A stretch of 64,000 bases of DNA from Asterias amurensis (taxonomy: Eukaryota > Echinodermata > Asteroidea > Forcipulatida > Asteriidae), in assembly GCF_032118995.1 (NCBI RefSeq), contig NC_092661.1:12152494-12216493 (forward strand), read 5' to 3'. This document shows positions 1 through 12,495 of the stretch, in pieces. A model generated the notes under the pieces. That model made no database searches, was not told the DNA's origin, and worked only from the letters and a program-made list of their open reading frames with translations. The position numbers and the translations under genes were made by a program. Position 1 is the stretch's first letter; each line of letters begins with the position of its first letter.

Positions 1-812
1 AATTTCATAAAACCAATAATTTAACCATCACATCACTACACCTTGATCAATATCAACATAGAAGTTCACTACAAAGTAACTGATGTCCATTTGGCAACCA
101 TTCGAGTGACTTATTCAGTATGTTAACCACTCTGTGCGGAGTATAAGGTTTCCTTTATCTCGAGCCCCCGCTTGGCGAGACACTGACAGTTACCCTTATG
201 GAAACAATAGACCCTTCCCATGAAATATGTAATTGCACATAGCGCCTGCGCACTAACATTTTGGTTGGCAAAATGAGGGAACATCGCGCTGTTTTGTACA
301 CGGCTAATGGGTGCGTGACGCAGACGCGATTGCGCGTCTGCTTAGTGCACAACTCTATGGTGTTTGCCAACCAGCAGGGTCTGTACGCATGCGTGAATGT
401 GATTAGCATATTTTACGGGAAGGGTCCATTGCATGCAAGTCTCGTTCAGCAATGTGTTGATAAAGCTTTCCTTGCATGCAGTAGAGACTCTCCAATTGGC
501 AGTATTGGTCTCCAATTGGCAGTATTTTGTACAAAAGTATGTTGGTGCAGAGAAAAATTGAAGTTCTTCGCTTATAACTGCTGTGGTTTAACTATGAGGG
601 TTTTTCGGTAAATACCGAGTGAACATCTCTTTGGAACAGTGTAGGATCTGAAAGAACCAGTGACTGTAACAACCCAAATTTCGATCAGTTTACTTTTGAT
701 CGTCTTCAGGAGAATCCCAGAGCATAACATGATAAGATTTTCACATGGTGCTAAACGAAAACTTCTCTTGTACTTCAACCATGCAGAGTTTCAAAATCCT
801 ATTTCACCTCAC
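1..812. other. No gene seen; presumed SLC22 intron
   Basis: This stretch lies downstream, in transcript direction, of the last visible SLC22-type exon. It therefore probably belongs to the next intron of that gene. I find no conserved exon on either strand. Open frames here have no recognisable protein character. Around 480-525 a short direct repeat (CTCCAATTGGCAGTATT) occurs twice. Confidence 0.4.
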
Positions 813-1210
813 CTTAAACTCTAGGATTTCTTTCTCTTCAAATATGACGTCCGGGAGCTTCTTACCGTTCCATTTACCAACCTTCCTGATGACGTCTTCG
901 GCCTCCTTGACTCTACCCTTTGATAGGAGCCACCGGACAGACTCGGACAGGAACCTAGTGGTATAGAGAGCAGCACACGATAAGATTCGATGAATTAGGA
1001 TTGGCGACTTGGAAATTAGGGTAAAGGGTTAAAACGGAGATATTCATGTTGTTGATAGTTGACTTGTTTACGGTTGTTATTGTTGTTGTTGTTGTTGCTG
1101 TTTCTTCTGCTGCATGCTGTTGGTGTTGTTGTCATTATTGCTGTTGTTGTTGTTGGTGTTGTCATTGTTGGTGTTGTCATTGTTGGTATTTTGATTTTGT
1201 TTGTTGTTGC

Positions 1211-1246
<36 letters not shown>

Positions 1247-4200
1247 CAATCACACTGGGGTGTTGGTGGTGATTTTTGTTGTTTTTGATCTTAGTATTGT
1301 TACGTGTTTTCGTGTTGTGGTTCTTGTTGTTGGTGTTGTTGTTTTCACTCACATTGGGGTATTGTGGGGATTTTGTTTTGTGGAAATGTTGCTCTTAGTC
1401 ATGGATTTACAGCATATGGTATTGTCATTCACCTCTGTGTTCTACGAAACTCCCGGACCGGAGCCTTTTTAGCATGTATCTACAGTGGACCATCCTCTCT
1501 CTACACAGATATATTTAGTTTTGAGGGTCCATGGGTTTCGTTACCAGACAAATCACAATAAGTATAGATATATATATTTTTTTTTAAATACATTTGAAGT
1601 CTAAAACAGTACTTCACAAGAAGACACTTACATGGTAAGGATGATGCATAGGAAGACTGGTATAACAGGGATAAAGGCCAGTACACGCCACTTATCAATG
1701 TACATCGCTATAATGGCCACCAGCATGTAACCCAGGGAGTATGACACACCGATCAGGACACCAACGACTATACGCCAACGCTGTCCCACAAATTCATTAA
1801 CTGCAAAAGTAGTAATAAAGAACGGGTCTTAGACACGTAGATGAAAATAGTTATTAGTTCAATACAAATTACATCCGATCTGCACTTCGCGAGATTTTTG
1901 TTTAGACCTCCTTTGTTCTTAGTTTTTTTCCCCTGTTTTTTTACAGCTCCTTATCTTTCGATTGTTTTTATTTGTTGGTCGTCAACCTTGCTTTTTCAAT
2001 GTTCATAAACAACTCTGTCTTTGTGTAATTTGCACTGTTATCTTTTTATAGCAGTCCCGTTAATTTTATTACGTTTTTCATCTGTATAACAAACGTCGAT
2101 TCCATAAAACAATAATGCCCTCACTATCGACGAACATTTTTGAAGTTGAAAAACTTCGGGCTTCAACTCTTCGTTCTGTATGCTATTTCTCTACCACCAG
2201 GGTCTAATTTATACAGCTGAATTCAACACAAAAGCAGCTAAAAAAAAAAAAAATTTTTATATTATTTTCAGAATAAGGTTACCAGCCAACTTACAGTGTC
2301 ATCATGTACAATTTGTGACTGGTATCCTGCTCATTTATGCTAATTATAGAAGAAATGTGTCAAGCAATATTTTTATTTTATAAGCCAGCCCTAAAACAAA
2401 TGTTTGCCCATAATAATTGAACTTACCCATAACATAAGCGGGAATCCAACGTCCTAGCTGGCCCATGCCGGTAATGAACCGTACCAGGTACAGGTGCCAC
2501 AGCTCACTACAGAAGGGAGTGGCTAGAAGTCCAAGGAACCACATTAGCATGGCTACAATCAGAGCATTCTTGCGGCCAAACCTTGGAGTTGGAAACAAGC
2601 ATACAATTACATCTCAAAATGGTGTGTATAAAACATACTTACACTTTGATGTTGGTATAAATAGAGGGTATATTACTATGACATATTTGTCCTAGTACAC
2701 TACATTCCAAAATTGACAATCTTAGAAACTCACACCTAAGTAGTGTCTATATTCTCACTTGGTATATCCCAACATATGCATTAAACAAGAAGCCTGTGAC
2801 ACTTTAACCTCCATTGGTCGTCGAAGTTGTTAGAGAATTATGAAAGAAATCACCCTTGTTGCACGTCTTTGTTTACTTTCAGATGCCTAATTAAAAGGCT
2901 TCAGCTGAAGTCTTTCATTATTTGATTGAGAAATTACCTCTTAAAAAAACCTACGTTACTTATCAGAGGGAGCCGTTTCCCACAATGTTTCATACTATCA
3001 ACGGGTGTCCATTGAAGTTTTTATGGTTTTTTTTAATAGTAATTACCAACAGTATCCAGTGCCTTTAACGTTCTGACGTTTCGATCGGTGTTATTTGTAG
3101 GTCTTCAGGGTGATATGATAAATTGAAAATCTGCACTGTTGATGTGTGATGCTAGTATGCAAAATTCCATTGAACTTACCAATCTGAAATTACACCAAAG
3201 ACGAAGGAGCCAGCCATAAATCCGAAGAAGAAGATCGAATTGATCATGTTAGCGGTTCCCTTTTCTGTACACACGAGGTCCCACTATAGTTTCAAAGACA
3301 ACAACAGGAATAAACCTCATTTCATATTCATGCAATGTATAAAAGGTGTACATCATGTTTATGGGTGAGTTCGGCTGGCATGTTAATGTAAGTGGCGTTA
3401 TTTTCTCCTTCAACATTACGATGTAAAGAGCATTTCTCATGCATAAATATTCACTTGATTTGGCTAATGTGTTTGAAGATGGCTAATGTTGTTTTGGTGA
3501 TGCCAGCATGAAAGAGTCACCTCTTAGAGAACCAATAGTGGTTTTTGTTGTTGTTTGTTTGCTACTTTATGTATTTTCTTTATTTGTACAAATATTTTCT
3601 CTGAGGAGTGGATGGACTCCTTGTTCACAATTGGTCGTCGAAGTTGCGAGATAACTATGAAAGAAAAAACATCCTTGTCACAAACGAAGTTGTGTGCTTT
3701 CATATGCTGTTTTCGATACCTCAAATTCTAAATCTGAGGTCTCGAAATCAAATTCGTGGGAAATAACTTCTTTCTCGAAAACTACATCACGTCAGAGGGA
3801 GCCGTTTCTCACATTTTATGCTAATAATTATTTTGAGTATTTACCAATAGTGTCTACTGCCTTTAAGGATACGTTTGGGTCTAGGATGGCATGGACTAGG
3901 GACCTCACACACAATATATATCTAGGCCTATGGTGCTCATTATTAACTGGAGTAAGTAAGTTGATGTGGAAATGAAAATTAAACTATTTCATTACACTGT
4001 AGGCCTATAGATGTTTACTGGGTGTTTTTTTTTTGCGCCCAGGAGCATGTTGATGGATGGGCGCTTCATAAATTGTCATTATTGTATTATTATTAAATGT
4101 TTTTCATAAATTGTCATTTTTATATAAGTACAACATGATTACTCAATTATTTATTTGATTGCTTACATCCATGATAATTGTGGTGTTGTATTGTGACGTA

Positions 4201-4583
4201 TCATACTCCCAGCCTCTCTTGCAGTCCACAATGGATGCATTGTAGTCAGTGTAGTTAATATCAGGGCTGAACTGTAATCCTTTGGGCAGGTCATACTGCC
4301 GGCAGGTTTGGTGCGAGTACTCGGCATCCTCTGGGTAGCCCGGTGCCGGCGGGATGCTGACCGCCTTCATGGCTTGGTTGCATTCCGCCACGGTGTTCAA
4401 GCCGTACGCAGTGCAGTTGGGCTTGTCGAACACCTTACACCAGTGGTCGGTCTTTCCCGTGTAGAACACGTACGAGAGAGCCGAGAAGGGCCCGACGAAA
4501 TTAACCGCGTGCAGGAAGAAGAAAGCGAACCATTGGTATCTCCCGAATTCCCCGAGAACTTTAAGGACTTCGTCAAACTTCAT
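813..4583 (-). CDS. SLC22-type organic ion transporter, N-terminal part (5 exons visible)
   Basis: This is a major-facilitator solute carrier of the plasma membrane, SLC22 (organic cation/anion/carnitine) family. Minus-strand exons are 4167-4583, 3180-3283, 2427-2581, 1632-1800 and 813-954. All have GT-AG borders and compatible phases and give 329 residues ending in phase 0. The start at 4583 opens MKFDEVLKVLGEFGRYQW, the usual SLC22 N-terminus. A first membrane segment is followed by a large extracellular loop with several N-glycosylation sequons (NCT, NYT, NAS, NTT). The hallmarks WDLVC at the exon 1/2 junction, FGRKNA after TM2, NEFVGQRWR and ESVRWLLSKGR are all present. TM7-12 and the stop lie left of the window. 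It is transcribed divergently from nucleotidase copy A. Substrate cannot be predicted from this half. Intron 4 carries a GTT microsatellite, and two MITE remnants lie in other introns. Confidence 0.9.
1066..1250. repeat. (GTT)n microsatellite
   Basis: This is an imperfect GTT/AAC trinucleotide tract in the intron between SLC22 exons 1632-1800 and 813-954. It creates poly-V, poly-C and poly-N open frames on both strands, which I do not count as genes. Confidence 0.9.
2705..3068. mobile_element. Degraded TTAA-type palindromic MITE
   Basis: The interior matches the MITE family seen intact at 58482-58854: a segment on response to GGTCGTCGAAGTTG, an inner hairpin with AAGGCTTCAGCTGAAGTC, and AGAGGGAGCCGTTTC. 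The right end reads CCAGTGCCTTTAA. The left end is degraded. It lies in an SLC22 intron. Confidence 0.6.
3631..3866. mobile_element. TTAA-type palindromic MITE, left-truncated
   Basis: This is the right two thirds of the common MITE family, with GGTCGTCGAAGTTGCGAG, a dyad around ATTTCGAGACCTCA, and a terminal GTCTACTGCCTTTAA. It lies in the first SLC22 intron. Confidence 0.75.
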
Positions 4584-6769
4584 CTTGGAGTAACTTTTAC
4601 GGGGCTTCGCGTTTAAAAGACAGAGGTGCGCTTATTCGAGTTCGCGGCGCACCGTGTAGCTTTTATTTTGTTTCAGTGGTTCTGATGGTACACTTGTACT
4701 CTGGTATTAATAATGTTATCAGTGACTATGTAGGGTCCACTTGTTGTAAAGTAGCGCCTAATTGAAAAGTTGTACCCTTTGTTGATTTCCAGGGTATGAT
4801 AATACATACTATTTTGACCAAAGTTCGTTTGATCTAACAACTGAATAAATATTGTAGAGGTGAACGTGTCAGCAGGCCTGCACCGGGGATCAAACTTTGC
4901 GTACTGGTCGGTTCGCTCGAGACGTTTATGATTGGCTAAACGGCCAAACAAATGACCTCACGCCACTCTTGTCTCACGAGTCCTAAAGTGGGACAGCGGA
5001 AATGTCAAAGGCCAGTGGTCAGTTTACAACTACTTACCCGGTTTCTATTCTATTGAGCATACCTTTGCCGTAAGAGGGCGCTCGGAAACGATTTACGACC
5101 GAGCGCAGTTTACATTATCCATTATTGATCACTAACGTCTTGGGCCAAGACTTAACTTCTTATCAGATTCTAGTGATCTTGAATACAGCACAAAGAACAT
5201 GGAAAAATAATTTGGTAATTAAAGTCAATACAGGTGGTCTGAAGTAAGGGACATTGCACCAAGGAAAATTAAAACCATTTGGATTTGGCATACAACTTAG
5301 TTCATTCTTGGACCATTTCAAATAAAGACAGCACTAATGCGGGGTACGAGATTGGGGGGGGGGGTGCTAACATGCCCTTAATCATATAGTATGTGCCTCT
5401 GGTCTGCCCCGAGTGCCCCCGTCTGAATCTGAACTTTTGACAGTAAACATTATCAGACAATTTGTTGCTTAATGTAAGCTTTTGGGTTAAATAAATACAA
5501 TGTTTTAAACAACGTTTCCCTATTTAGTTACGCGCGCGCCCTCATGTGCAATGTTTATACCTTCACTTATGACTAAATCGTATAAGACCATAAAGCAGTT
5601 CTGAAAATGAGCTACAGTTTTTAACAGGCTGCACTGAAAACTAAAGATTTAGCCAGAAGCATGCCCCTGCTTAAAAAGGTGCATCCACCTGTGTCCCTAA
5701 TACAAACCAGTTTTGACGCAGTGGGGAGGTTAAAGGGAAGGTACACTATTGGTAATTACCAAAGACCAGTCTTCTCACTTGGTGTAACTCAACACATGCA
5801 TAAAATAACAAACCTGTGAAAATTTGAGCTAAATCGGTCATCGGAGTTGAGAGAAAATGATGAAAGAAAAAACACCCTTGTTGGACAAATTTGTGTGCTT
5901 TCAGATAGGAATAAAAGACTTCTAGCTAGAAGTCTTTTATTATTTTAGTGAGAAGTTCAAAATCTATGCTACTTCAGAGGGAGCTGTTTCTCACAAAAAG
6001 TTTTTTACCATCAACAGCTCTCCAATGCTCGTTACCAAGTCAGTTTTTAAGTTAATATTTGTTTTGACTAATTACCAAACGTGAACCTTCCCGTTAGGTG
6101 TAAAACATGGGACTCGGTTGCAAAATGAACAATTGCTGACATGCACTTACTACCGTCCACTGTGCCAATTATAATATCTAGTTATTTACTGCACAATAAT
6201 ATATACTAGTCTTAACATTTGTTGTTTATGGGTCAATGCCTTTATATTATCTTACAGGCAATAACCTTGGTTGATTGTATACAGATTTTACTTTTTAACG
6301 AGAAATGGATACGGCCTTTCATGAAAGTTAGACATGCGTGACGCATGTTTTTTTGTTGCTACAGTTCAATCCACTGTACAGTCGGTAGTTTTCTTTTGAT
6401 ATGTGTCCCTGTCGCGACCCTTACAAATAATATATAGCAGTGGTAATTTTAAGTGGACTGCCGTAAAATCTTGCGATGAGTAATTTTTAACCTGTCCACA
6501 TTAAGGATAAACCCTTCAACTCCACGGTCGACAATCTATGTTTTCGTGTTATAACCCGATTCGGTCTAACTTTTGATTCGTTTCAAACCGAGAGTTTGAA
6601 CTCGATCGGTTTGAAGACTGTGCCTAAACGATAACACTTTAAGTAAGTAAGGTTTGCGGTGGCAACATGTAATTTTTGTTTTTAGTAGTATTGGCTCTGA
6701 AGAGAGCCAGTTTGGACATTTGGACTTATCGATCAGAGTGCTCGGATCGTCTTCTGGAGAAAAACAAAA
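4584..6769. other. Divergent intergenic region between SLC22 gene and nucleotidase A
   Basis: This should hold the promoters and 5' leaders of two divergently transcribed genes. I see no convincing TATA box or conserved exon. The one clear element is the MITE at 5730-6097. A short G run lies near 5353-5362. Confidence 0.5.
5730..6097. mobile_element. TTAA-type palindromic MITE (AGGGAAGGTACAC ends)
   Basis: The left end is TTAA followed by AGGGAAGGTACACTATTGG. The right end is the inverted copy, now reading CCTTCCCGTTAG. An internal hairpin (AAGACTTCTAGCTAGAAGTC) lies near 5910-5935. It belongs to the same family as 58482-58854. Confidence 0.85.
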
Positions 6770-9700
6770 ATGAGTACGCGACTGTTGCTCATTTTGGGCC
6801 ACGCTTTGACATGTGTAGTGTGTCTGACATCAGCCTACGATCTGACCATTCTACACACTAACGATGTCCACGCTCACTTCGACCAGTTCGATAGGTACGG
6901 CACTCGGTGCGACGATGACGAGTCAGCGAACGGGCAGTGCTTCGGCGGGGTGGCCAGGACGGTCACCAAGGTCCGGCAAATACGCTCCGAGGTGGACAAC
7001 GTGGTGCTGCTGGATGCCGGTGATCAGTTCCAGGGGACACCGTGGTTCAGCTTCTACAAGGGGCAGGCGACCTCACATTTCATGAATATAATCGGATACG
7101 ACGCCATGGTATGTATACACCTTTAAGGAAATTGTGCCATCCGAGGTTGCGATCCTGACATAGTTTACTGCAGGATGATGACATCATGAATATTAAAGAT
7201 GACAAAACCATGTGAGATGATTTAACGCGGGATGACGAAATCCAATTAAAGGAAGATGTCGTCTTCCTTATTTTATCTTGGGATGTAGCAATGATTATGT
7301 CGATTTCCTGGGATAAGTTATCTCTGGAGTAAAACATCCTGAAAATGTCGATAACACAATATAAAGTTATCTTGCGAAGACAACACCCCACTTGAAAGAT
7401 GTCGTCATCTCGAGACAAATCATCTCATGATGTCGTCATCTTACGTTTATGATGTCATCATCTTGCAGTAAATAAACCAATGACCACTGAGATTACAGGA
7501 TCACTGAGATCCCAGAGATTAGAACATGTAAACAAAATGAAGTGGTTTTTGTTCACAAGAGAGGCACTCAAGACATTGATTTTTTGGTTTAAATACAACT
7601 TATTATAACCAATTAAAGCTGTTTCAGATTTAGTGCGTATTTGGCTATTATTCTCATTGGTTGCTGTTCTAACCAGACACTGGGAAACCACGAGTTCGAC
7701 AACGGACCCGAGGGGCTGACACAGTTTCTGAAAGACCTAGACGCCCAGGTGGTTTGCGCCAACCTGGACACCAGCAACGAGCCGGCAATAGACGGACTGT
7801 TCACCAGGAGCACGGTGCTGGTGGTCGGCGGGGAAAAGATTGGAATCGTCGGGTACACGGCTTCAAATATGCCAGAGATTTCTAATACCGGTAACGTCAC
7901 TTGACAAGCAAATGTGGTAGTTAATAGAAGTATTATGGTATGTTATTCCTAAATATATAAATTTGTCCTCTTTGCTTATGAGGTACACCAAAGTTTTACA
8001 AGAAGAGTGCTTTGGTTCACATTCTCTTATTTTCATCAGACCGAAGCACATTATAAAGACCCGGTCCCACTGCAGCGATAACGAGAACGATAACTATAAC
8101 GACGCAAAGAGAACACATTCTATTGGTCGGATAAGCGTGTGCGTATTCTGCGTGGAGCAATTCCACCAATACAATGCGTCCTCTGTGCGTCATGATCGTT
8201 ATCGTTCACGATATCGCTGCAGTGTGACTCGGTAAAGTTGCGACACATTTTATGCATTATTTTTTTATCATGTTCATTCATTTTACCTATGATTACAATT
8301 TACCCTACCCCCCCCCCCCCCTAAAAAGAAAAAAAAAAGGAAAAAAAAAAAAAAAAAATAGCTTGTTAAAAAAAGTTTGTTTAACATCTGGGTGCATAAC
8401 GATGGAGTATTTTCACAGAAGAACGCGTTCCTAAGAAATAAAAAACCAATGTTCAACTCACGTTCGCCCCTTCAACCTGTATGATATAGTTGGAAACCTG
8501 GTGTTCATGGATGAGGTACCATCCGTCCAAGCAGAGGTTGACCGACTCATAGCGGTAGAGGGCGTCAACAAGATAATCGCTTTGGGACACTCTGGCTACG
8601 ATGCGGACCAGAAGATCGCCCGGGAAGTTCGTGGCCTGGATGTCGTGGTCGGAGGTCATTCAAACACATTCCTGTACACCGGTGAGAAAAAAGGGACAAG
8701 AAACAATTTTAAACTGCAATAAAAATTGAAGCAATCTCCTCTTTGAAACAGACCGTGAAGCTTTTGAAGCCGTTGGGTATCACCGACTAGAATCCACTGT
8801 TCTAGAAAGAATGAATGAATAAAAAAGAAAAGAAAAAAAAAGAGTAGGCCAATATTGGTAGTTCAGAAAGAGAGTAACTTATTGAAGTTTACCTAACACC
8901 CAACTTTTCGCTTAAATACAGTGTGTGGCCATCTTATTTCTCCCCTGAAATAACTAGAACCAAACCAAAGCTTCATATGAGATCAGTCTGTTCCTTCTTT
9001 GCAGCATTAAAATCGTGGTCCCCACAAACCTAGATGAGTGCTATCGGCCAGGTTCCCATATAGTCCGCGGGAATTCCACCGCAACTTTGGGGGGGGGGGG
9101 GGGGGGGGGTAGACCTCTCCATCCGGTGTTGACTGACCACCTTCTCGCCCCTTTCCTGCTTATTTGTACGTCTGTCTTTAACGTCTGCATTTCTCATAAT
9201 CCAAAAGAGACGATATTCGCATCATAGACTGTACACTGTAAACAATATTCGTAAAATTTACGGCACTTTATCTGGTATAGCTAGGGTGCAAGGTAAAGTG
9301 CCGTAAATTTCACGGTGGAAGTTTTGTAAACTACCCCTTCATCAAGGCACAATTTACGAAACTGCCACCGTGAAATTTACGACACTTTACCTGGTACCCT
9401 AGCTGCCAGGTAAAGTACCGTAAGTTGCACGGATATTTTTTACAGTGATAGTTTTTCCATAACGTTTGTGTTCGATTTCTGATTATAGGTGAACCACCTG
9501 AGACCACAAGCCCGATAAAGGGACCCTACCCGACCGTCGTGCACCCAGACGCCGATCCAACCGCCAGTGTACTTGTTGTGCAGGATTACAAGTTTGGGAT
9601 GTATCTCGGGCGCCTGGACGTGACGTTTGATGATGACGGCAAGGTCACCGGCTGGGGAGGCAATCCGTTACTTATGGACAAAGACGTCGCAGAAGGTAAA

Positions 9701-12495
9701 CATGTTCTCGAAGTTACCGCTCGAGTCACGAGCACTATTCTGTGTGGAGTGGCCCATATTATGACGTCACATACATTGGCGGCTGTGCATGCAACCTTCA
9801 TAACGTTGGTTGTGCGAGGGGTCTTATCCACGGGGTAGTTTAAGTTTAAACCGATGAACATCTTTAAAGAAAATCTTGAAAAAAGTCTCTTTCGCAAGCA
9901 TATCTCAATTTCAATTTAATTAAATTAAATTCATGTCAAGATTTCATACTTCTTTTCTCAAGAAATAAGGTGTACAAAATATTGCCCAGATAGGCAAAAA
10001 AATAAGCACATAGAATGGTGAAAATAGTATAATAAAGTTCTTTGGGATATGCCCCCTTAAAGTAAATATGTTTTGATCTCATTAGATGCTGCTGTTTTGG
10101 AGGATAGGAATGTCTTGTCTGAAGCTTTCCGAGACCAATCTCGTCGTCACATAGCGACCACCAATGTCCTCCTGGAAGTAGAGTCTTGCCGACGGGAGGA
10201 GTGCAGTATGGGCAACCTCGTAGCCGATGCTTACCTCAGACAGGGTGTCCGGTCAACGGTGAATGGAGTTCGGGTACACGACGCCCACCTAGCAATGGTT
10301 AATGCTGGGGAAATTAGGGGCACACTCAATGTAGGTAGGTGTGATTGAAAACGACAATGACAACAACAACAACAATGACAACGACAATGTCAACGGTCAA
10401 TGACAACGACAACGTGAGCGTATCAGCATCAGCGGCAGCGGCATCAATAGCAGCATCACGTCAAAAGCAACAACAACAACAACAACGACGAACGAACAAC
10501 TGCAACAACACAAGCAGCAATAAACAACAACAGTGTCCAGATCACAGAGTGAAACCCATCATATTTTCCATTAATTGACCTTTCACTGCTTCCATAAAAA
10601 TAAGAAAACCAAACAATACTTGCATGGTGAAGAGTCGCGTCGTGTGTTCAAATACTCAACGCCAACGACGACGACAACGACAACGACAACAACAAACAGC
10701 GGACTTTACAGCTTTAAATACAAAATCAATAAACACTACTACAAAAACTTTCCAATAGCATCATCATAACAATATTAAGGTCATTTTAATGTTGTCACGT
10801 ATGTGTTATCTATACAGGTAATATAACTGCTGGTGATATAGAGAGAGTACTATCCCTGCCTGGAACTGTTGATCAGGTCACTTTGAAAGGTGTACACATT
10901 CTAGACGCTTTGGAGCATCCAACCGAATTGTACAGAGACGGACACGGGACGGGAGCCTTGTTGCAAGTTGCAGGTATATATAACCGAGAATTCTTTTCTT
11001 TCTTTTTTCTTGGAGGGGGAAATTTATTCAAGTTTCTTCAATGAAACCGAGAAATAACAATAACAAGCAAATTTATGTGACCAGTCAATTTAACATAATA
11101 CAACCACTTTTTGTTGTTCAAAAGATAACAAAGGTGTGAAGAAAATAAGATTCCGCTAAGCACAAATTGCGTAGGGCATCAGACGCAACTGGTAATTTTT
11201 GTTCTGTTAAGCAATACTCTTATATATTTAGCAAGTTATAGTGCTTACAGGCTATAATAAAAATGCAATTTGGCCAATGTGACCTCTTTTTGTTCGTTAT
11301 TCATTACAGGCATGTTGGTGACCTACGACCTATCAAGGAGACGCGGTAACCGAGTGGTCTCAGCTGAGGTGCGGTGTACGGAGTGCAAAGTACCCGAGTT
11401 CAAACCCTTGGACATCGACAAAGAGTACAGAATCATACTGAACTCGTTCTTGGCCAGCGGTGGGAATGGTTACACTATGATTAGGGATAACATCATCACG
11501 CATGAAGTTGGTAAGTCCGGAGAGTATAGTAAAACCAACGACGATTAGAGCCCATCATGCGTTGTCGAAACCAAGATTTCTACCGGCTGAGGCTCTGTTT
11601 CCCAGTTTGAAACCCCGCATTATCAGGGCACGTTATTAAAAATGGTTGAATTGACAGAGCTTATAAAGCCCGAGACAAGGCTTAAAGGATTTGGGTACTT
11701 TTTTCAAAATGTCCACATATTTACATTAAACTTACAGGGTTTGAAGATAATGATAGTGGAAAGCTTCCCTTCAAATATTACTAACTAAGGTTGTGTAGTG
11801 TCATGAGACCAAAATGATTTTAGGATGTAAAATCCCCTTAACCAGTTATGATACTATACCGAAACCATATCATAACTGGTTAATATGTTTTTACATGCTA
11901 AAACTGAGACGAAAATTATTACTTTTAATCATTTCTCAAAAAATACAGCACCTCAGTAAGTAAAATTTCAAGGGAAGCTTTCTGCTATCATTATCTTCAA
12001 ACTGTGTAAGTTTAATGTAAATCTGTGGACATTGTGTTTTTTGTTAGGAAAAAGTACATTATACCCTTTAACACGTGGTGTCGAAGATACCCATAGACTA
12101 CACAAGCAGTCTTGAAATCTTAAAAATGGATGCAACTTTAAAAAGGACCACCAGCGCTTTATTTGCATTCAACACTTTATTTTCTTATTGACTATTGTTA
12201 TTTTACTCAAAACTAAAATCCCCTACCCCTCTTCTTCAATTTGGATTTTGATTGGTTCTTTACACTTTAAGAAAGTACTGAAGAAAATATTTACAGGTTT
12301 AAGAAAATACTTACTTACTGTTCTCATTTACTTTGTTTAGGTAAGCCTAAGATTGAGGTTGTGACTGATTACGTGCAAAGGATGTCACCGCTGACTAATG
12401 GTCCGGAGAGACGAATCACCTTCATCGAGCCTCTTGACGTGGTAGATTTGACAATCCAGTGTTTTAAATTAATGAAGGATGTTTTAATAAGTTAA
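6770..12495 (+). CDS. Ecto-5'-nucleotidase (CD73-like), copy A
   Basis: CD73-like enzymes hydrolyse extracellular nucleoside monophosphates such as AMP. The exons are 6770-7108, 7677-7890, 8490-8681, 9489-9695, 10086-10334, 10818-10973, 11310-11510 and 12341-12495. Together they encode 570 residues, close to the 574 of human CD73. A 22-residue signal peptide ends before YDLTILHTNDVH (metal ligands). The dyad motif GNHEFDNG, GHSG and GGHSNT (metal histidines), and SCRREEC (substrate arginine) are all present. Three pocket positions differ from the family. The NxGGIR loop reads NAGEIR. The adenine-stacking LPFG motif reads LSLP, losing the Phe equivalent to human F417. The GGDG aspartate (human D506) is Asn. 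The C-terminus ends in DVLIS without a hydrophobic GPI signal, so the product is predicted to be secreted. AATAAA overlaps the stop codon. Activity is uncertain. Confidence 0.9.
7164..7472. mobile_element. Palindromic element (TTTACTGCA ends)
   Basis: It lies in intron 1 of copy A. The left end TTTACTGCAGGATGATGACA is matched in inverted orientation by the right end TGTCATCATCTTGCAGTAAA. The interior repeats GATGTCGTC/GACGACATC blocks. I see no target duplication. It looks like a MITE with no coding capacity. Confidence 0.75.
9092..9110. repeat. Poly-G tract
   Basis: A run of about 19-20 G residues lies in intron 3 of copy A. It is prone to length error in sequencing. Confidence 0.85.
9234..9447. 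mobile_element. Palindromic MITE with CACTGTAAA ends
   Basis: It lies in intron 3 of copy A. The left end starts CACTGTAAAC and the right end is the inverse, TTTTTTACAGTG. Inner blocks (TTACGGCACTTTA, AAATTTCACGGTGG) also recur inverted, so nearly the whole 214 bp folds back. No clear target duplication was found. Confidence 0.8.
10345..10720. repeat. ACA/GAC trinucleotide-rich tracts
   Basis: Intron 5 of copy A holds imperfect ACAACGACA-type repeats at about 10347-10520 and 10655-10700. The open frames across them (poly-T, poly-Q) are repeat artefacts. Confidence 0.8.
11682..12071. mobile_element. TTAA-type palindromic MITE (AGGATTTGGGTAC ends)
   Basis: It lies in intron 7 of copy A. TTAA flanks both ends. 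The arms pair over blocks such as ACATTAAACTTACAGGGTTT against AACTGTGTAAGTTTAATGT. The centre holds an inverted ACCAGTTATGATA repeat. Partial relatives lie at 39420-39506 and near 49900-49945. Confidence 0.85.

Noticed and set aside
1016-1352. Overlapping poly-Val, poly-Cys and poly-Asn open frames on both strands
   Set aside because: All derive from the GTT microsatellite in an SLC22 intron; there is no codon structure or homology.
10345-10578. Poly-Thr/poly-Gln protein
   Set aside because: An ACA/GAC repeat in intron 5 of nucleotidase A, with no conserved exon boundary.
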